NCBI GenBank assembly: GCA_028866655.1
Contig: JAGWHQ010000002.1
Location: forward strand, 62,001 to 126,000
Length of the DNA stretch: 64,000 nucleotides
Direction: 5' to 3'
Origin: Nitrososphaerota archaeon
GTDB lineage: Archaea; Thermoproteota; Nitrososphaeria; Nitrososphaerales; Nitrosopumilaceae
A program made the position numbers and the translations under genes. Position 1 is the stretch's first letter, and the number at the start of each line of letters is the position of its first letter. Below the pieces are notes generated by a model. It saw only the letters and a program-made list of their open reading frames with translations, was not told where the DNA came from and searched no databases. Of this stretch, positions 55,014 to 63,987 are shown piece after piece.

Positions 55014-55111
55014 CTGGTAGAAGTTACCACATTGTCTTGTATCTAGACAGAATCGCTAACAGACCATGCAATCTTACAAATATTAGGACCACAAATACAA
55101 GTGAGAACTAG

Positions 55112-55219
55112 ATGAAATTAAGAGAATGTGCTTGCAAATGTGGGTGTACGCGTGATATCTGGAGTAAATACTATCAACTCTGCATCTTTTGTACGCTTGG
55201 CACACACAAAACAAATTAA
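55112..55219 (+). CDS. Cysteine-rich micro-protein (35 aa)
   Basis: A 35-codon ATG ORF beginning MKLRECACKCGCTRD and containing LCIFCTLGTH: four cysteines spaced C-x-C-x-C-x-C, then C-x2-C and a His. A compact zinc-binding fold is likely. Box A TACAAATATTA (55075-55085) is centred about 30 nt upstream, arguing for transcription. It converges on the hsp20 gene, 5 bp apart. Confidence 0.55.
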   Translation: MKLRECACKCGCTRDIWSKYYQLCIFCTLGTHKTN

Positions 55220-55224
55220 AAAAA

Positions 55225-55614
55225 TTATTTGATTGGTATCTTTCTACCTTGTACAGGTTTTGGCATTGTAATCTTTAAAATGCCGTTCTTAAATGTTGCA
55301 GAAATTTGTTTCATATCTACACTATTTGGAATTTTTATGGTCTTTTTAAAATAATCAAACTCTGTAGCCACATTTCCCCTTGAGATACAAAAAGTCTTGG
55401 TCAGTTTTGCGTTTACTGTAAGATGATCATTTGACAATGTTACTTCAATATTTTTTTTATCTACAAATGGCAGGTCAATTTCTAAGATCAATCTAGAATG
55501 TTTCTCATTAAGGTGCGATAACGGAACCAATTCCTTGTGTATGAAATCGTTGAAAACACTGTCTTCAAGAAAGGAATTCATCTGTTTTTCTATGAACGAA
55601 CCAAAATCACTCAT
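55225..55614 (-). CDS. Hsp20/alpha-crystallin small heat-shock protein
   Basis: 129 aa. Alpha-crystallin domain with LILEIDLPFVDKKNIEVTLSNDHLTVNA and FKNGILKITMPKP (the G-x-L motif), short C-terminal I-P-I tail (RKIPIK) for oligomer contacts. Holds unfolding proteins. ATG 55614 is preferred (MSDFGSF) over GTG 55623, which overlaps the upstream stop. Second gene of an operon with the PAC2 protein. Confidence 0.88.
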   Translation of the reverse strand: MSDFGSFIEKQMNSFLEDSVFNDFIHKELVPLSHLNEKHSRLILEIDLPFVDKKNIEVTLSNDHLTVNAKLTKTFCISRGNVATEFDYFKKTIKIPNSVDMKQISATFKNGILKITMPKPVQGRKIPIK

Positions 55615-55619
55615 GCATA

Positions 55620-56351
55620 TCACTTGTATATCTGGGGCGGGATGGTAGAGGATTCCTTTTGTGTTTGCAATACATTTAGTGTATCTTCCATCAGTTGTCT
55701 ATTTTGTAATCGTAGATAGTCAGCCTGTTTTTTAAATTCCGTTAAATCAATTTCTGTCTTGATGATTTGCGAAATTATTTTGATGGTTTGTATGGCAGCA
55801 TCAGGATCAGGAAAAAAGTAATTACATTCAGTGTGAAAAGCAATAGTGGGTATTAATGAGTTTCTTAGCTGTGAAAGAATCGTGGCATCGGGACCACTTA
55901 TGACACCTGAAAGAAACTTTGGTATCGCATTGTCGTAAAGTAGTTTTTCAAGTTTCTCATGTGTAACTAGTCCGTATGTCTTGAGATTAGACATGTTTCT
56001 TTCCTGAACTTGAATGCCTGATAAGAACACAATAAAATCAATGTGGTTCCTTTTAGAAAAATCTATGACAGATTCTGTAAAACCTATCGCATTGTCGTAA
56101 TCTATTGGAATGTCTGATATTATTGCAAATATCTTGTCTTTTTTATAAATTCTAACAGGCCCTATCATCTGACCATTGTCTACAAAGATAACTGATGAAG
56201 GACTGCTTTCTATCTCTCCTATCAAATCCATCTTTAGCGCATGGATGATGTATGTCATGGACATGGTGCCTATCAATCCTGGCCCTGGTATGCCTAGAAA
56301 TAGTACTGATGGATCTTCTAATGACTCTTTTTTTATTTTAGATCTTTGCAT
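55620..56351 (-). CDS. PAC2-family protein (proteasome assembly chaperone-like)
   Basis: 243 aa. Reads LFLGIPGPGLIGTMSMTYII, FIVFLSGIQVQERN, GLVTHEKLEKLL, FLSGVISGPDATIL: the PAC2/DUF75 family, archaeal relatives of eukaryotic proteasome assembly chaperones. Upstream of hsp20 with adjoining ends; a palindrome lies between box A and its start. Proteostasis role inferred from family and neighbours. Confidence 0.85.
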   Translation of the reverse strand: MQRSKIKKESLEDPSVLFLGIPGPGLIGTMSMTYIIHALKMDLIGEIESSPSSVIFVDNGQMIGPVRIYKKDKIFAIISDIPIDYDNAIGFTESVIDFSKRNHIDFIVFLSGIQVQERNMSNLKTYGLVTHEKLEKLLYDNAIPKFLSGVISGPDATILSQLRNSLIPTIAFHTECNYFFPDPDAAIQTIKIISQIIKTEIDLTEFKKQADYLRLQNRQLMEDTLNVLQTQKESSTIPPQIYK

Positions 56352-56358
56352 TATACCT

Positions 56359-56390
56359 ACAACAGTCTGTTGTTATTATCTTATAAAAAT
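56359..56390 (-). promoter_or_regulatory. Promoter and palindromic operator candidate of PAC2-hsp20
   Basis: ACAACAG-T-CTGTTGT (56359-56373) is a perfect palindrome with a single central base. It lies directly downstream of a minus-strand box A (TTTTTATAAG, about 56380-56390) and 7 nt before the ATG, so a bound repressor would block initiation. A second palindrome, CTGATA-T-TATCAG, is at 56487-56499. Confidence 0.55.
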
Positions 56391-56542
56391 AATCATGTAA
56401 ATTTATCACAGGTGATTATCACTGTTGAAAATCTTCAATCATGCTATAAAATCAAAAACATGTGATAATGTGTAACAAGACGTTTTCTGATATTATCAGC
56501 CAAACTCTGAATCTAAATTTTGTCTAATTTTTACTAGATATT

Positions 56543-57451
56543 CTAGATGCCTAGTTTGTCTTGGTTTCGAAGTTCTTGTTCAATTCTCATCAAACGCTTT
56601 ACCCGTTCTGTAACTGGAGGGTGTGTGGAAAAGAATCGTGCTATGGTCTGGCCCGATATTGCAGGTATGATGAAAAATGCATTCATACCTTCCATCTTTT
56701 TGAGTTGTGGGACAGGTGCAGTCTTTACTTCTCCGCTTATCTTCATCAGTGCACGTGATAGGTTCATTGGTTTGCCTGTGAGATATGCGCCACCTCTGTC
56801 TGCTGCAAATTCTCTGTATCTTGATATTGCTCGGATTATCAAAAAACTCAGGAACCAGACTATGCCTGCAACTATGAGTATGAGAAATGTATTTCCACCC
56901 TGTTGTTGTCTACCGCCATATCCATAACCTCCCCACATTGTACTAAACATGGAAGATTGCATCAAATACCACGCAATTGTGGAAAACAAACTGGCAAGTG
57001 TGATAATTGTAACATCTCTGTTTTTAATGTGAGTCATTTCATGTGACAGGACACCCTCTAGTTCTTCCTTGTCAAGCATTTGCATTATTCTTGTACTGAC
57101 AACTACCACAGATCTTTTGGGACCTTTTCCAGTAGCAAATGCATTTGGGACATCACTTGTCATAACTCCAACTCGGGGTTTTGGAAGATTTGCTTTTTGG
57201 GCCAAGTTTTCTATTATTTGATGCAATGTAGGATATTCTTCTTTTGATATGATTTTGGTTCCTGTACTCCATAGTACTATTCTGTCAGAGAAGAACCACT
57301 GTGCTCCAATCATCAACCCTGCTATCATTGCAATCGGGATGATGCCTAATCCAAAATACATGGCAACAAAGCTCAAAAATGCTAGATAAATTATAGTAAG
57401 GACAAAAAAGCTAATTACCATTCTTATAGTTAATTGTAAATCACGTTGCAT
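56543..57451 (-). CDS. htpX: HtpX-like membrane zinc metalloprotease (M48)
   Basis: 302 aa. Two N-terminal membrane helices, zinc motif VLSHEMTHIKNRDV (HEMTH), third-ligand region FAADRGGAYLTG (Glu/Ala-Asp type), two further helices, a glycine-rich loop (GGYGYGGRQQQGG), and the C-terminal FFSTHPPVTERVKRL. Degrades damaged membrane proteins. Box A TTTTAAATT 30 nt upstream of ATG. Confidence 0.93.
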   Translation of the reverse strand: MQRDLQLTIRMVISFFVLTIIYLAFLSFVAMYFGLGIIPIAMIAGLMIGAQWFFSDRIVLWSTGTKIISKEEYPTLHQIIENLAQKANLPKPRVGVMTSDVPNAFATGKGPKRSVVVVSTRIMQMLDKEELEGVLSHEMTHIKNRDVTIITLASLFSTIAWYLMQSSMFSTMWGGYGYGGRQQQGGNTFLILIVAGIVWFLSFLIIRAISRYREFAADRGGAYLTGKPMNLSRALMKISGEVKTAPVPQLKKMEGMNAFFIIPAISGQTIARFFSTHPPVTERVKRLMRIEQELRNQDKLGI

Positions 57452-57548
57452 GTTGGCATATTATGGTCTTGATCATAATTTAAAACTTGAGAATTGCATC
57501 TGTTGATTTATTCAGACAATAAATCCCCACATTTGATTAATCTAATTT

Positions 57549-58049
57549 TTAAAATTTGGGTCTCATCTTTGTAGATATTACCACTGTTGATACTATAGCT
57601 AGTGAAAATATTATGACAGATAGCGAACCAAATTCTGGGACCGCTGGAATGGTACTATTGGTTTGTGGTGTTGTGTTTACAGGTGCTTGGCTGGCTGGTG
57701 TAAAGGCAAATGTAGTCTTGGCAGTTTTGTCAGCGCCTCCGTATGTTACGTCGATTTCATATGTGCCTGCATTTTTCCAGAGATTGCCTCCTGCAACTGC
57801 TTGGGCTGTGTAGGTATTACTTGCTCCAGGACTTGCTTGTGCAATATATACCGGAGTTTGAGAATTGTCTCTAATCACTATGGATACAGGTATGTTGAGC
57901 TGATCCGCTACGGTGCCTGATATGACAATTGTGTCACCATCAGAATAGGCTGTTTTATCAGTTGTTACAGTGATTGGAGCTTGTGCAGCTGCTGCCATAA
58001 ATGAGATTATTAAAAGTCCAATGGATGCAAGAGATATCTTTGAATTCAT
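57549..58049 (-). CDS. Secreted beta-sandwich protein with PEFG-type sorting signal
   Basis: 166 aa. Signal peptide, then one Ig-like/MG2-type domain (PITVTTDKTAYSDGDTIVISGTV ... YEIDVTYGG), a Pro/Thr linker, and VPEFGSLSVIIF...MRPKF: PEFG motif, helix, basic end. Probably processed by a thaumarchaeal archaeosortase-like enzyme and anchored at the cell surface. Box A TTAAATATTA 28 nt upstream. Confidence 0.8.
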   Translation of the reverse strand: MNSKISLASIGLLIISFMAAAAQAPITVTTDKTAYSDGDTIVISGTVADQLNIPVSIVIRDNSQTPVYIAQASPGASNTYTAQAVAGGNLWKNAGTYEIDVTYGGADKTAKTTFAFTPASQAPVNTTPQTNSTIPAVPEFGSLSVIIFSLAIVSTVVISTKMRPKF

Positions 58050-58113
58050 TGTTACTATGACTATCTTTATTGTTTAATATTTAAGATTTCATTCTCTTAG
58101 ATCTGACCTGTGC

Positions 58114-58162
58114 TGGTGATTTTTTCAACTATGTTCTATTGGATGCGATGAAAAAATCACCA
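58114..58162. repeat. 14-bp perfect inverted repeat (hairpin) in divergent intergenic region
   Basis: TGGTGATTTTTTCA (58114-58127) and its exact complement TGAAAAAATCACCA (58149-58162), loop 21 nt. It lies between divergent genes, so it is not a terminator for either neighbour. CACGCGTG palindrome follows at 58160-58167. Confidence 0.7.
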
Positions 58163-58233
58163 CGCGTGATCTTCTCCATATTTTCAGCCTTGGTGGGGTG
58201 AACTTAAAATAGAATATTATTTGAGGGTTATTC

Positions 58234-58590
58234 ATGCAAGGGTCAAACGCACTAGATAATTATGATGCAGCAAAAGCAAAAAAATCTCTAAAAATGTTGT
58301 TTACTGATAAGAGCAATGAATTTCGTGAATTGGCTGCAGGTATTGGATATCCGACATCTAACAGTGATTGGGAATCTATCATACTTAATTTCTGTCTAGA
58401 CTTTAACGACTGTTTCAAGGCTTGGTCAAGTGAAAGTCTTGATGCTGATCACATGCAAGTACACAAGTGTAATACCATGATGAGACAAATTGGTCTTGGT
58501 AAATCTAACATGACCGAAGTTACACATTTGGAAAATATTGCATATAGAATTGCTGAAGATTTTAAAGCAATTTACAAGAGAATCGAATAG
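58234..58590 (+). CDS. Helical protein of unknown function (118 aa)
   Basis: Reads QGSNALDNYDAAKAKKSL and DWESIILNFCLDFNDCFKAW; predicted helical bundle with three cysteines and no membrane segment. Box A TTAAAATAG 26 nt before ATG. No family recognised; probably lineage-specific. Confidence 0.65.
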   Translation: MQGSNALDNYDAAKAKKSLKMLFTDKSNEFRELAAGIGYPTSNSDWESIILNFCLDFNDCFKAWSSESLDADHMQVHKCNTMMRQIGLGKSNMTEVTHLENIAYRIAEDFKAIYKRIE

Positions 58591-58628
58591 ATTCTCTATG
58601 ATTACGAATTACTTCAAAACGCTTGACT

Positions 58629-59396
58629 TTATCCTTCTGATGCAGACTTTCCGCCGTCTACATTAAGGATTATTCCTGAAATCCATTTTGATTCATCAGA
58701 TGCTAGGTATGTTGCAGCATTTGCCACATCTTCTGGTTGTCCTATTCTGTTTAGTGGTTGTCTGTCTTCTAGTACTTTTCTTGCTTCTGGATAATCAAGA
58801 TATGGTTTTATCATTCCGGCATTTACTATTCCAGGATTAATGCAGTTGCATCGAATATTTCTTCTTGCATATTCTACTGCCAGTCCCTTGGTAAACATGT
58901 TTATCGCGGCTTTTGTTGTACAGTACACTGTTAGGTGAACTTTGGGTATTGCTCTCTCTGCTGAGATTGAACCTATGTTGATTATGCTTCCACCGTTTTT
59001 ATTTTCAAGCATTTTGATTATGACAGATTTTGTTATCCTAAATGTACCAAACATGTTGGTGTCAACTAATGCGTTCAAATCTTTTTCTTGCATCTCATGG
59101 AAATGTATTGGGTCAGTAATTGTTCCTGCATTGTTTACTAGAATGTCAATTCTTCCATAATGGTCCATTATCTGATTTACAGTTTGAATGACTTGGGCTT
59201 CATTTGTAAGATCACATGCGATTGCAACAGTTTTTGAAGAATAATCTTTAATGGATTTTTGTACCTGCTCTAGCTTATCGACCTGTCTTCCAAGCAGGAC
59301 AACTTTGGCTCCTTCTTCTACAAACTTCCTTGATATCTCTGATCCAATATCACTTGAAGCGCCTGTAACAATTGCAATCTTGTCTTTTAAACGCAT
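58629..59396 (-). CDS. Short-chain dehydrogenase/reductase, FabG-like
   Basis: 255 aa classical SDR. Cofactor motif [12 protein letters not shown] (Asp replaces the usual Gly in TGxxxGxG), NNAGTI, catalytic Ser (INIGSISAE) and YCTTK (Tyr and Lys), C-terminal [12 protein letters not shown]. Substrate unknown; 3-oxoacyl or alcohol reductases are the nearest types. Confidence 0.88.
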   Translation of the reverse strand: MRLKDKIAIVTGASSDIGSEISRKFVEEGAKVVLLGRQVDKLEQVQKSIKDYSSKTVAIACDLTNEAQVIQTVNQIMDHYGRIDILVNNAGTITDPIHFHEMQEKDLNALVDTNMFGTFRITKSVIIKMLENKNGGSIINIGSISAERAIPKVHLTVYCTTKAAINMFTKGLAVEYARRNIRCNCINPGIVNAGMIKPYLDYPEARKVLEDRQPLNRIGQPEDVANAATYLASDESKWISGIILNVDGGKSASEG

Positions 59397-59443
59397 ATTG
59401 GGGGTATTGGCATTATACTATATGAATAATGAGTATGATCTCC

Positions 59444-60679
59444 TCAATTGGCTTTGGATATCTTCTGAATCTCTTGCGTGACTAGAGGTAAAAAGGCACC
59501 CACATCTGTTACTATGCCTAGTGCTTGCCATGTTCCCCTGTCCATGAGTTTTGTCACTGTTGGTTGACTGATGTCTACTACAATGACTTTAACATCAGCT
59601 GGCAGCATGTTTCCGGTTGCAATGGAATGAAGCATTGTTGAAACCATGATGACAAGTTTTGCGTCTTTTACAATCTCTTTGTATTTACGCTGTGCAATTG
59701 TCATGTCAGTTATTACATCTGGCAATGGACCGTCATCTCTTAGCGAGCCGGCTAGGACAAAAGGCACTTTATTTTTTACACATTCATACATTATGCCTTT
59801 TTTCAATACTTTTTTTTCTACCATTTTTGGAATCGAGCCTGCTTTGAAGACTGCATTTATTGCCTGCATGTGATTTCTATGTCCTCTTACTGCAAGTGTG
59901 CCGTCTTGTACATTCATTCCAAGTGATGTTCCTAGAGTGGAATATTCTATATCGTGAACAGCAAGTGCGTTTCCAGCAAGAACTGCATTGATGAATCCTA
60001 GTCTTATCAATAATGAAATTGAATCTGATGCCCCGGTGTGGACAATTGCAGGTCCTCCTACTAGAACAATTTTTCCACCTTGTTTTTTTATCTTGTAAAT
60101 GTCTTCTGCAACTTTTCTTGCAATGTGTTGTGTTGGTCTCTCACTTGAGCTTCCACTGCTCATAAATTGAAATAGGTTTACTCCTTCTCTTGGTCTCTCT
60201 GGTGGAGTGACACGTATTCCTTTTTCACCCACAATTATCTTGTCACCCTTTTTGATGTCTCTAATTGGAGTACAGAATGCTCTGTTTTCTTTAACAATGA
60301 TGCACTTGTCCATCATCATGTTTTCTACGCGGATCCATTTTCCTTTGTGGAAAATTTCAGTATGGTTATTAGTTGTACTGTAAAAATCGTCTGGCATCAC
60401 CATGTCTTTTTGTGCTTGTTTTAGTGAAATTTCTTGCTGGATCTTTGAAGTTGCGCCTTCACGGTATACTGCCTCGAGAATTTTATCTAAATGTTCTTGG
60501 GATTGACCTTGAATTGAAAGTTTTGCATGACTCTCATCTTTTTTGTGTTTGCCAACCCTGAACTCTTGAACTTGAAATTCGCCTTTTAGGTCCATGATTA
60601 CATCAAAAATCTTTGTTAAAATCATGGAATCAATGAGATGTCCACTGACTTCGATATCGTGAGAAAACTTTTTTGTCAT
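59444..60679 (-). CDS. LOR/SDH-family protein (TIGR00300 type)
   Basis: 411 aa. N-terminal LOR/SDH domain ([27 protein letters not shown]), middle domain [17 protein letters not shown] and a C-terminal Rossmann-like part ending with [15 protein letters not shown]. Archaeal members have been linked to ornithine cyclodeamination (ornithine to proline). Function here is inferred from family only. It lies 67 bp downstream of the 60747 gene on the same strand. Confidence 0.82.
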   Translation of the reverse strand: MTKKFSHDIEVSGHLIDSMILTKIFDVIMDLKGEFQVQEFRVGKHKKDESHAKLSIQGQSQEHLDKILEAVYREGATSKIQQEISLKQAQKDMVMPDDFYSTTNNHTEIFHKGKWIRVENMMMDKCIIVKENRAFCTPIRDIKKGDKIIVGEKGIRVTPPERPREGVNLFQFMSSGSSSERPTQHIARKVAEDIYKIKKQGGKIVLVGGPAIVHTGASDSISLLIRLGFINAVLAGNALAVHDIEYSTLGTSLGMNVQDGTLAVRGHRNHMQAINAVFKAGSIPKMVEKKVLKKGIMYECVKNKVPFVLAGSLRDDGPLPDVITDMTIAQRKYKEIVKDAKLVIMVSTMLHSIATGNMLPADVKVIVVDISQPTVTKLMDRGTWQALGIVTDVGAFLPLVTQEIQKISKAN

Positions 60680-60746
60680 TTCCTAAAATGTATGGGTTGT
60701 ACTAATTTAATCTTGATGCTGTCAATCTTACTATGGTATGACACAA

Positions 60747-61094
60747 TTAAACTGGAAGGACTACGTCTCCCTTGTGTTCTTCTATGTTGTCTGCTTTTAA
60801 TCTTGCAACAATGGCTTCTTTTCGTTCTGCATCTACACTTCTGACAAGAGCTTTTGAGATTCCGTTTTTATCACAAATTACTATCATGTATCCTGTTGAA
60901 TCTGTAAGAACATATCCTCCAACGTCATTTAAAACCGCATAAAGATTTTCTTGACCGACCGGCTCCCATACATTGGTTTTGTTATCTCTTAATGCCAAGG
61001 CTGGCATGGCTTGATCATTGCATAATGTATTAAGATATTCTCTGGCCTCTTTTACTCGCTTTTCTCCCATCTTGAGTGCCACAAAATATTGCAT
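60747..61094 (-). CDS. Small soluble protein of unknown function (115 aa)
   Basis: Reads MQYFVALKMGEKRVKEARE, LYAVLNDVGGYVLTDSTGYMIVICDKNG, then a helical charged C-terminus. Alpha/beta, no cysteine motif or membrane segment. It lies between the HD-domain gene (20 bp) and the LOR/SDH gene on the same strand, possibly one operon. Not recognised. Confidence 0.65.
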   Translation of the reverse strand: MQYFVALKMGEKRVKEAREYLNTLCNDQAMPALALRDNKTNVWEPVGQENLYAVLNDVGGYVLTDSTGYMIVICDKNGISKALVRSVDAERKEAIVARLKADNIEEHKGDVVLPV

Positions 61095-61114
61095 GATTGA
61101 AAAACTGATTCTTG

Positions 61115-61645
61115 TTATTTATACGATAGTGTGTCCAGTATGTCTACAAGCTCTTTTGATTTGATCTCTTTTTTTGCAGAATCAATGAATGCTACAAGTT
61201 TTTCATTTGAAAAACCCTCTGAAGAATATTTTACAGCTTGAATAGCCATCTCAAACTTGTCAATCTCATGCAGTAAGATGGATTCTTTTGTACTTGCTTG
61301 TGTGTATTCATTCCATATGTTATTGTATTGTGGCGCAATATTTTCCGGCAATTTTGCAAGAATTTCTTTCATGGTCTCATCTTCTACTGTTTTCTTGTTC
61401 TCTTTTGAGATTTCACCTGGCATAAAGTCCCCGATGATTGATTCTGCCAAATCATGAAGCAGTGCCATCTTGAGAATCTTTCCGGTATCAAGATTTTGCA
61501 TGTCTGAGAGAATCATTGCCATGATTGCAGTTCCGTAAGAATGGTCTGCCACAGATTCTGGGCGCTCTATTCCTACCTTGCTTTTCCATCCCTTGCGCTG
61601 GACTTTTTTGAGCTCTAGTGCCAGATAGAAAAAATCAAACAGCAT
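61115..61645 (-). CDS. HD-domain phosphohydrolase (YfbR/HDDC2 type)
   Basis: 176 aa. Metal site from ADHSYGTAIMA (first His), LLHDLAESIIGDF (HD pair) and a later Asp in LHEIDKFEMAIQA. Fits dNMP 5'-nucleotidases of the YfbR/HDDC2 group. Cytosolic. First of a likely three-gene unit on the minus strand. Confidence 0.85.
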   Translation of the reverse strand: MLFDFFYLALELKKVQRKGWKSKVGIERPESVADHSYGTAIMAMILSDMQNLDTGKILKMALLHDLAESIIGDFMPGEISKENKKTVEDETMKEILAKLPENIAPQYNNIWNEYTQASTKESILLHEIDKFEMAIQAVKYSSEGFSNEKLVAFIDSAKKEIKSKELVDILDTLSYK

Positions 61646-61754
61646 TTGAGAGTTGTATGAAATGCGTCAGTTTTAATCTTTGAGTCTGATTTTTTTAGAT
61701 TGTATAACAAACCAAACAAGATTAAAATGGCAACTATGATGATATCATACATCT

Positions 61755-62291
61755 ATGAAGATTTACACTAAAACTGGTGATGATGGAACTACTGGCCTGA
61801 TTGGTAACAAACGCGTAAAGAAATCAAATCCTCGAATTGTATCCTATGGTATGGTGGATGAGCTAAATGCTTCTATTGGTATAATTTTATCATCAAAACT
61901 TGGAAAAGATATTCGTGCAATGCTAACAAAAATTCAAAATGATCTTTTTGTAATTGGTGCAGACCTTGCAAATACAAATCCTGAAAATAAATCAAATCGA
62001 GTTACATCTGAAATGGTATCTTATCTTGAAAAAGAGATAGACCGACTGGAAGAAAAATTGTCTCCGATAACATACTTTATTTTGCCTGGCGGGGATTTGA
62101 TTGCTTCACATGTTCATCTGGCTAGAGCAATCTGTAGAAGGGCGGAAACAAACATGGTACACTTGGCAGAATCTGAGAATGTCAACAATGAATGTTTAAT
62201 CTACATGAATAGATTATCTGATCTTCTTTTTGTTGTGGCACGAACAATTAACAAAAGAAAAAAAATTTCTGATGTTGCTTGGAAAAAGTAA
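61755..62291 (+). CDS. Cob(I)alamin adenosyltransferase, PduO type
   Basis: 178 aa. ATP-binding N-terminus IYTKTGDDGTTGLIGNKRV, VDELNASIG, and the C-terminal helix LARAICRRAETN with the conserved Arg/Glu. Makes adenosylcobalamin, needed by methylmalonyl-CoA mutase in the thaumarchaeal carbon-fixation cycle. Box A GATTAAAATGG about 32 nt upstream. Confidence 0.93.
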   Translation: MKIYTKTGDDGTTGLIGNKRVKKSNPRIVSYGMVDELNASIGIILSSKLGKDIRAMLTKIQNDLFVIGADLANTNPENKSNRVTSEMVSYLEKEIDRLEEKLSPITYFILPGGDLIASHVHLARAICRRAETNMVHLAESENVNNECLIYMNRLSDLLFVVARTINKRKKISDVAWKK

Positions 62292-62332
62292 GAGACACAC
62301 TTTAATTCCCCTCAAATTGGTTAATGAAATGT

Positions 62333-62406
62333 GCCGCCGTAGCTCAGCCCGGGAGAGCACTCGGCTGAAGACCGAGCTGTCGCATGTTCAAGTCTTGCCG
62401 GCGGCA
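62333..62406 (+). tRNA. tRNA-Phe (anticodon GAA)
   Basis: Seven-bp acceptor GCCGCCG/CGGCGGC (62333-62339 with 62399-62405), D stem GCTC/GAGC, anticodon stem CTCGG/CCGAG with loop CTGAAGA (anticodon GAA at 62367-62369), T loop TTCAAGT. The T stem has one T-T mismatch. Discriminator A at 62406; CCA is not fully encoded (CC then T). No intron. Confidence 0.95.
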
Positions 62407-62475
62407 CCTTCTAGTTCTGATATTTTGTGCCTAAAAATCCTAAATTTCTCACAAATAGTTGAGTAAGATGTTTTA

Positions 62476-62832
62476 TCAACGACTATTCTTGTACTGCTTG
62501 AGTGTTATTACATTTGTAACAAGCAACAGTGCTTGCAAGATATAACCTCCAACAATTAATACAATTCCGTTGTAAAACGGATGCAGTGTAGACATTATCT
62601 CCAAATGTTTTGGCGATACCGTGTTTCCAACTATTACAAGAACTGCAATGATAACATTTGGAATGTATGCATATCTGAAATTTTTTAATGATATTATAGC
62701 AAGTGCGATAAATGATGATTCTAGTGCAATGGCTTGAATGAAAAACTTTGGATCTCCTAATGGTATGCCAAAGGCTCCTACTATCGATATTGATACAAGA
62801 ACTGCAACTAGACCTTTTTTGGCATTACTCAT
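62476..62832 (-). CDS. Four-helix membrane protein of unknown function
   Basis: 118 aa, almost wholly hydrophobic with about four membrane helices (LVAVLVSISIVGAFGIPLG; FFIQAIALESSFIALAII; YIPNVIIAVLVIVGNTV; GIVLIVGGYILQALLLVT) and a short charged tail. No signature residues. Stand-alone. Confidence 0.7.
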   Translation of the reverse strand: MSNAKKGLVAVLVSISIVGAFGIPLGDPKFFIQAIALESSFIALAIISLKNFRYAYIPNVIIAVLVIVGNTVSPKHLEIMSTLHPFYNGIVLIVGGYILQALLLVTNVITLKQYKNSR

Positions 62833-62936
62833 TTTGATTTCAAGTTTGGTGACATGTTTATTAAAATTAATTGTACTGGTGGAAATTCAAAACATGTCTT
62901 AAATAGGGTATTTTACAAAGATGTCTTGAATACAAA

Positions 62937-63290
62937 ATGAGTTCCTCTGAAGATACAGTCAATTATTGCAAAAAAATATTGGCACTTGATACCAAGATTA
63001 GATTTGCAGGCAAGATTGTTGATGAAGAACTGGTGTCTACTGCAAGAAAAGATGGCGTTGTACCTTTACTTGACAAAGATCTTGCAGCATTGGCACATCA
63101 TCAGGTCTCTGTTAAAGCCATGATGGACAAGATGTTTACAGATAAACTTGGAAATACAGACTGGATCGTTGAATCTAAAGGCAAGGTAAAATTATTGACC
63201 ATATTCCAAAAAGATGGTATTCTGATTTTATCAACCGAGCCAACCTCAGATCATCATGCCATAATTGAAAAAATTAAGAATCTCAAGTAA
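62937..63290 (+). CDS. Small thaumarchaeal protein, unknown function (117 aa)
   Basis: Reads YCKKILALDTKIRFAGKIVDEE, ... LAALAHHQVSVKAMMDK and KVKLLTIFQKDGILILST. Resembles small roadblock/profilin-like proteins common in thaumarchaea (possibly DUF6659), but this is from memory. Cytosolic, alpha/beta. Confidence 0.7.
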   Translation: MSSSEDTVNYCKKILALDTKIRFAGKIVDEELVSTARKDGVVPLLDKDLAALAHHQVSVKAMMDKMFTDKLGNTDWIVESKGKVKLLTIFQKDGILILSTEPTSDHHAIIEKIKNLK

Positions 63291-63410
63291 TGGTATGATT
63301 GTACCATATACGAAATTCGGCTTTTTCTCTTATAATGTAGGAAAATTATTTGATATTGCTATAATGAGACAAGTTTAAAAGGACGATGTTACTTGTTGGA
63401 TAATCGTCTT

Positions 63411-63674
63411 ATGACAAAGGACAAGAAAAAAGAAACTAAAAAGCCTGCCAAGAAAGAGGCCCCGAAAAAGGAACCATCCAAAAAAGAAGTAACAAAAAAG
63501 GAAGTTCCAAAGGCAAAACCAAAAGAAAAGACCAAACTAAAAGAGGATCTAGTTCAAGAAGATGATGGCATAATTGTTGTTGAAGATGACACCAGTCTTG
63601 ACAAGGAAGCAGAACTAGAGGCAAGAAAAGCATACTTGGAAGAAGCACGCTCACAAGAAGCAAGCGACGATTAA
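63411..63674 (+). CDS. Lysine-rich, charged low-complexity protein (87 aa)
   Basis: N-terminal half is Lys/Pro/Glu repeats (KKETKKPAKKEAPKKEPSKK) like histone-H1-type tails; the C-terminal half is acidic (EDDGIIVVEDD, EARKAYLEEARSQE). Possibly nucleic-acid or ribosome-associated. ATG 63411 is used; TTG 63393 is an alternative. Box A GTTTAAAAGG is about 34 nt upstream of the ATG. Confidence 0.7.
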   Translation: MTKDKKKETKKPAKKEAPKKEPSKKEVTKKEVPKAKPKEKTKLKEDLVQEDDGIIVVEDDTSLDKEAELEARKAYLEEARSQEASDD

Positions 63675-63738
63675 ATTTTTCACAAGTTTCCTCTTTTGAT
63701 CAAAAAGACTTATCCATGATTATGTCAATACAGGTATC

Positions 63739-63987
63739 GTGAGATCTCTCTGTTTGATAACTGTAAAACCAGGCAAAGTTGATCCTGTCATTGCTTCTCT
63801 GAAAAAGGCAAGAAAAATAATACGTGAAATAATGGTCGTGACAGGAAGGGCAGACATTGCAGTTGTACTCCAGGGTACCATTGATGAAATCAACAACATT
63901 GTAATTGATTTTAAAAAGATCAAGGAAATTGTTTCAACAGAGACTCTAATTGAAGTGGAGGTAGATATGGGTTGGTCAAAGCCGTAG
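63739..63987 (+). CDS. Stand-alone Lrp/AsnC ligand-binding (RAM) domain protein
   Basis: 82 aa: SLCLITVKPGKVDPVIASLKK, VVTGRADIAVVLQGTIDEIN, TLIEVEVDMGW. This is the AsnC-type ligand/dimer domain without the usual N-terminal HTH; such proteins can pair with full-length Lrp regulators and sense amino acids. GTG start; box A ACTTATCC 28 nt upstream. Confidence 0.85.
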   Translation: MRSLCLITVKPGKVDPVIASLKKARKIIREIMVVTGRADIAVVLQGTIDEINNIVIDFKKIKEIVSTETLIEVEVDMGWSKP

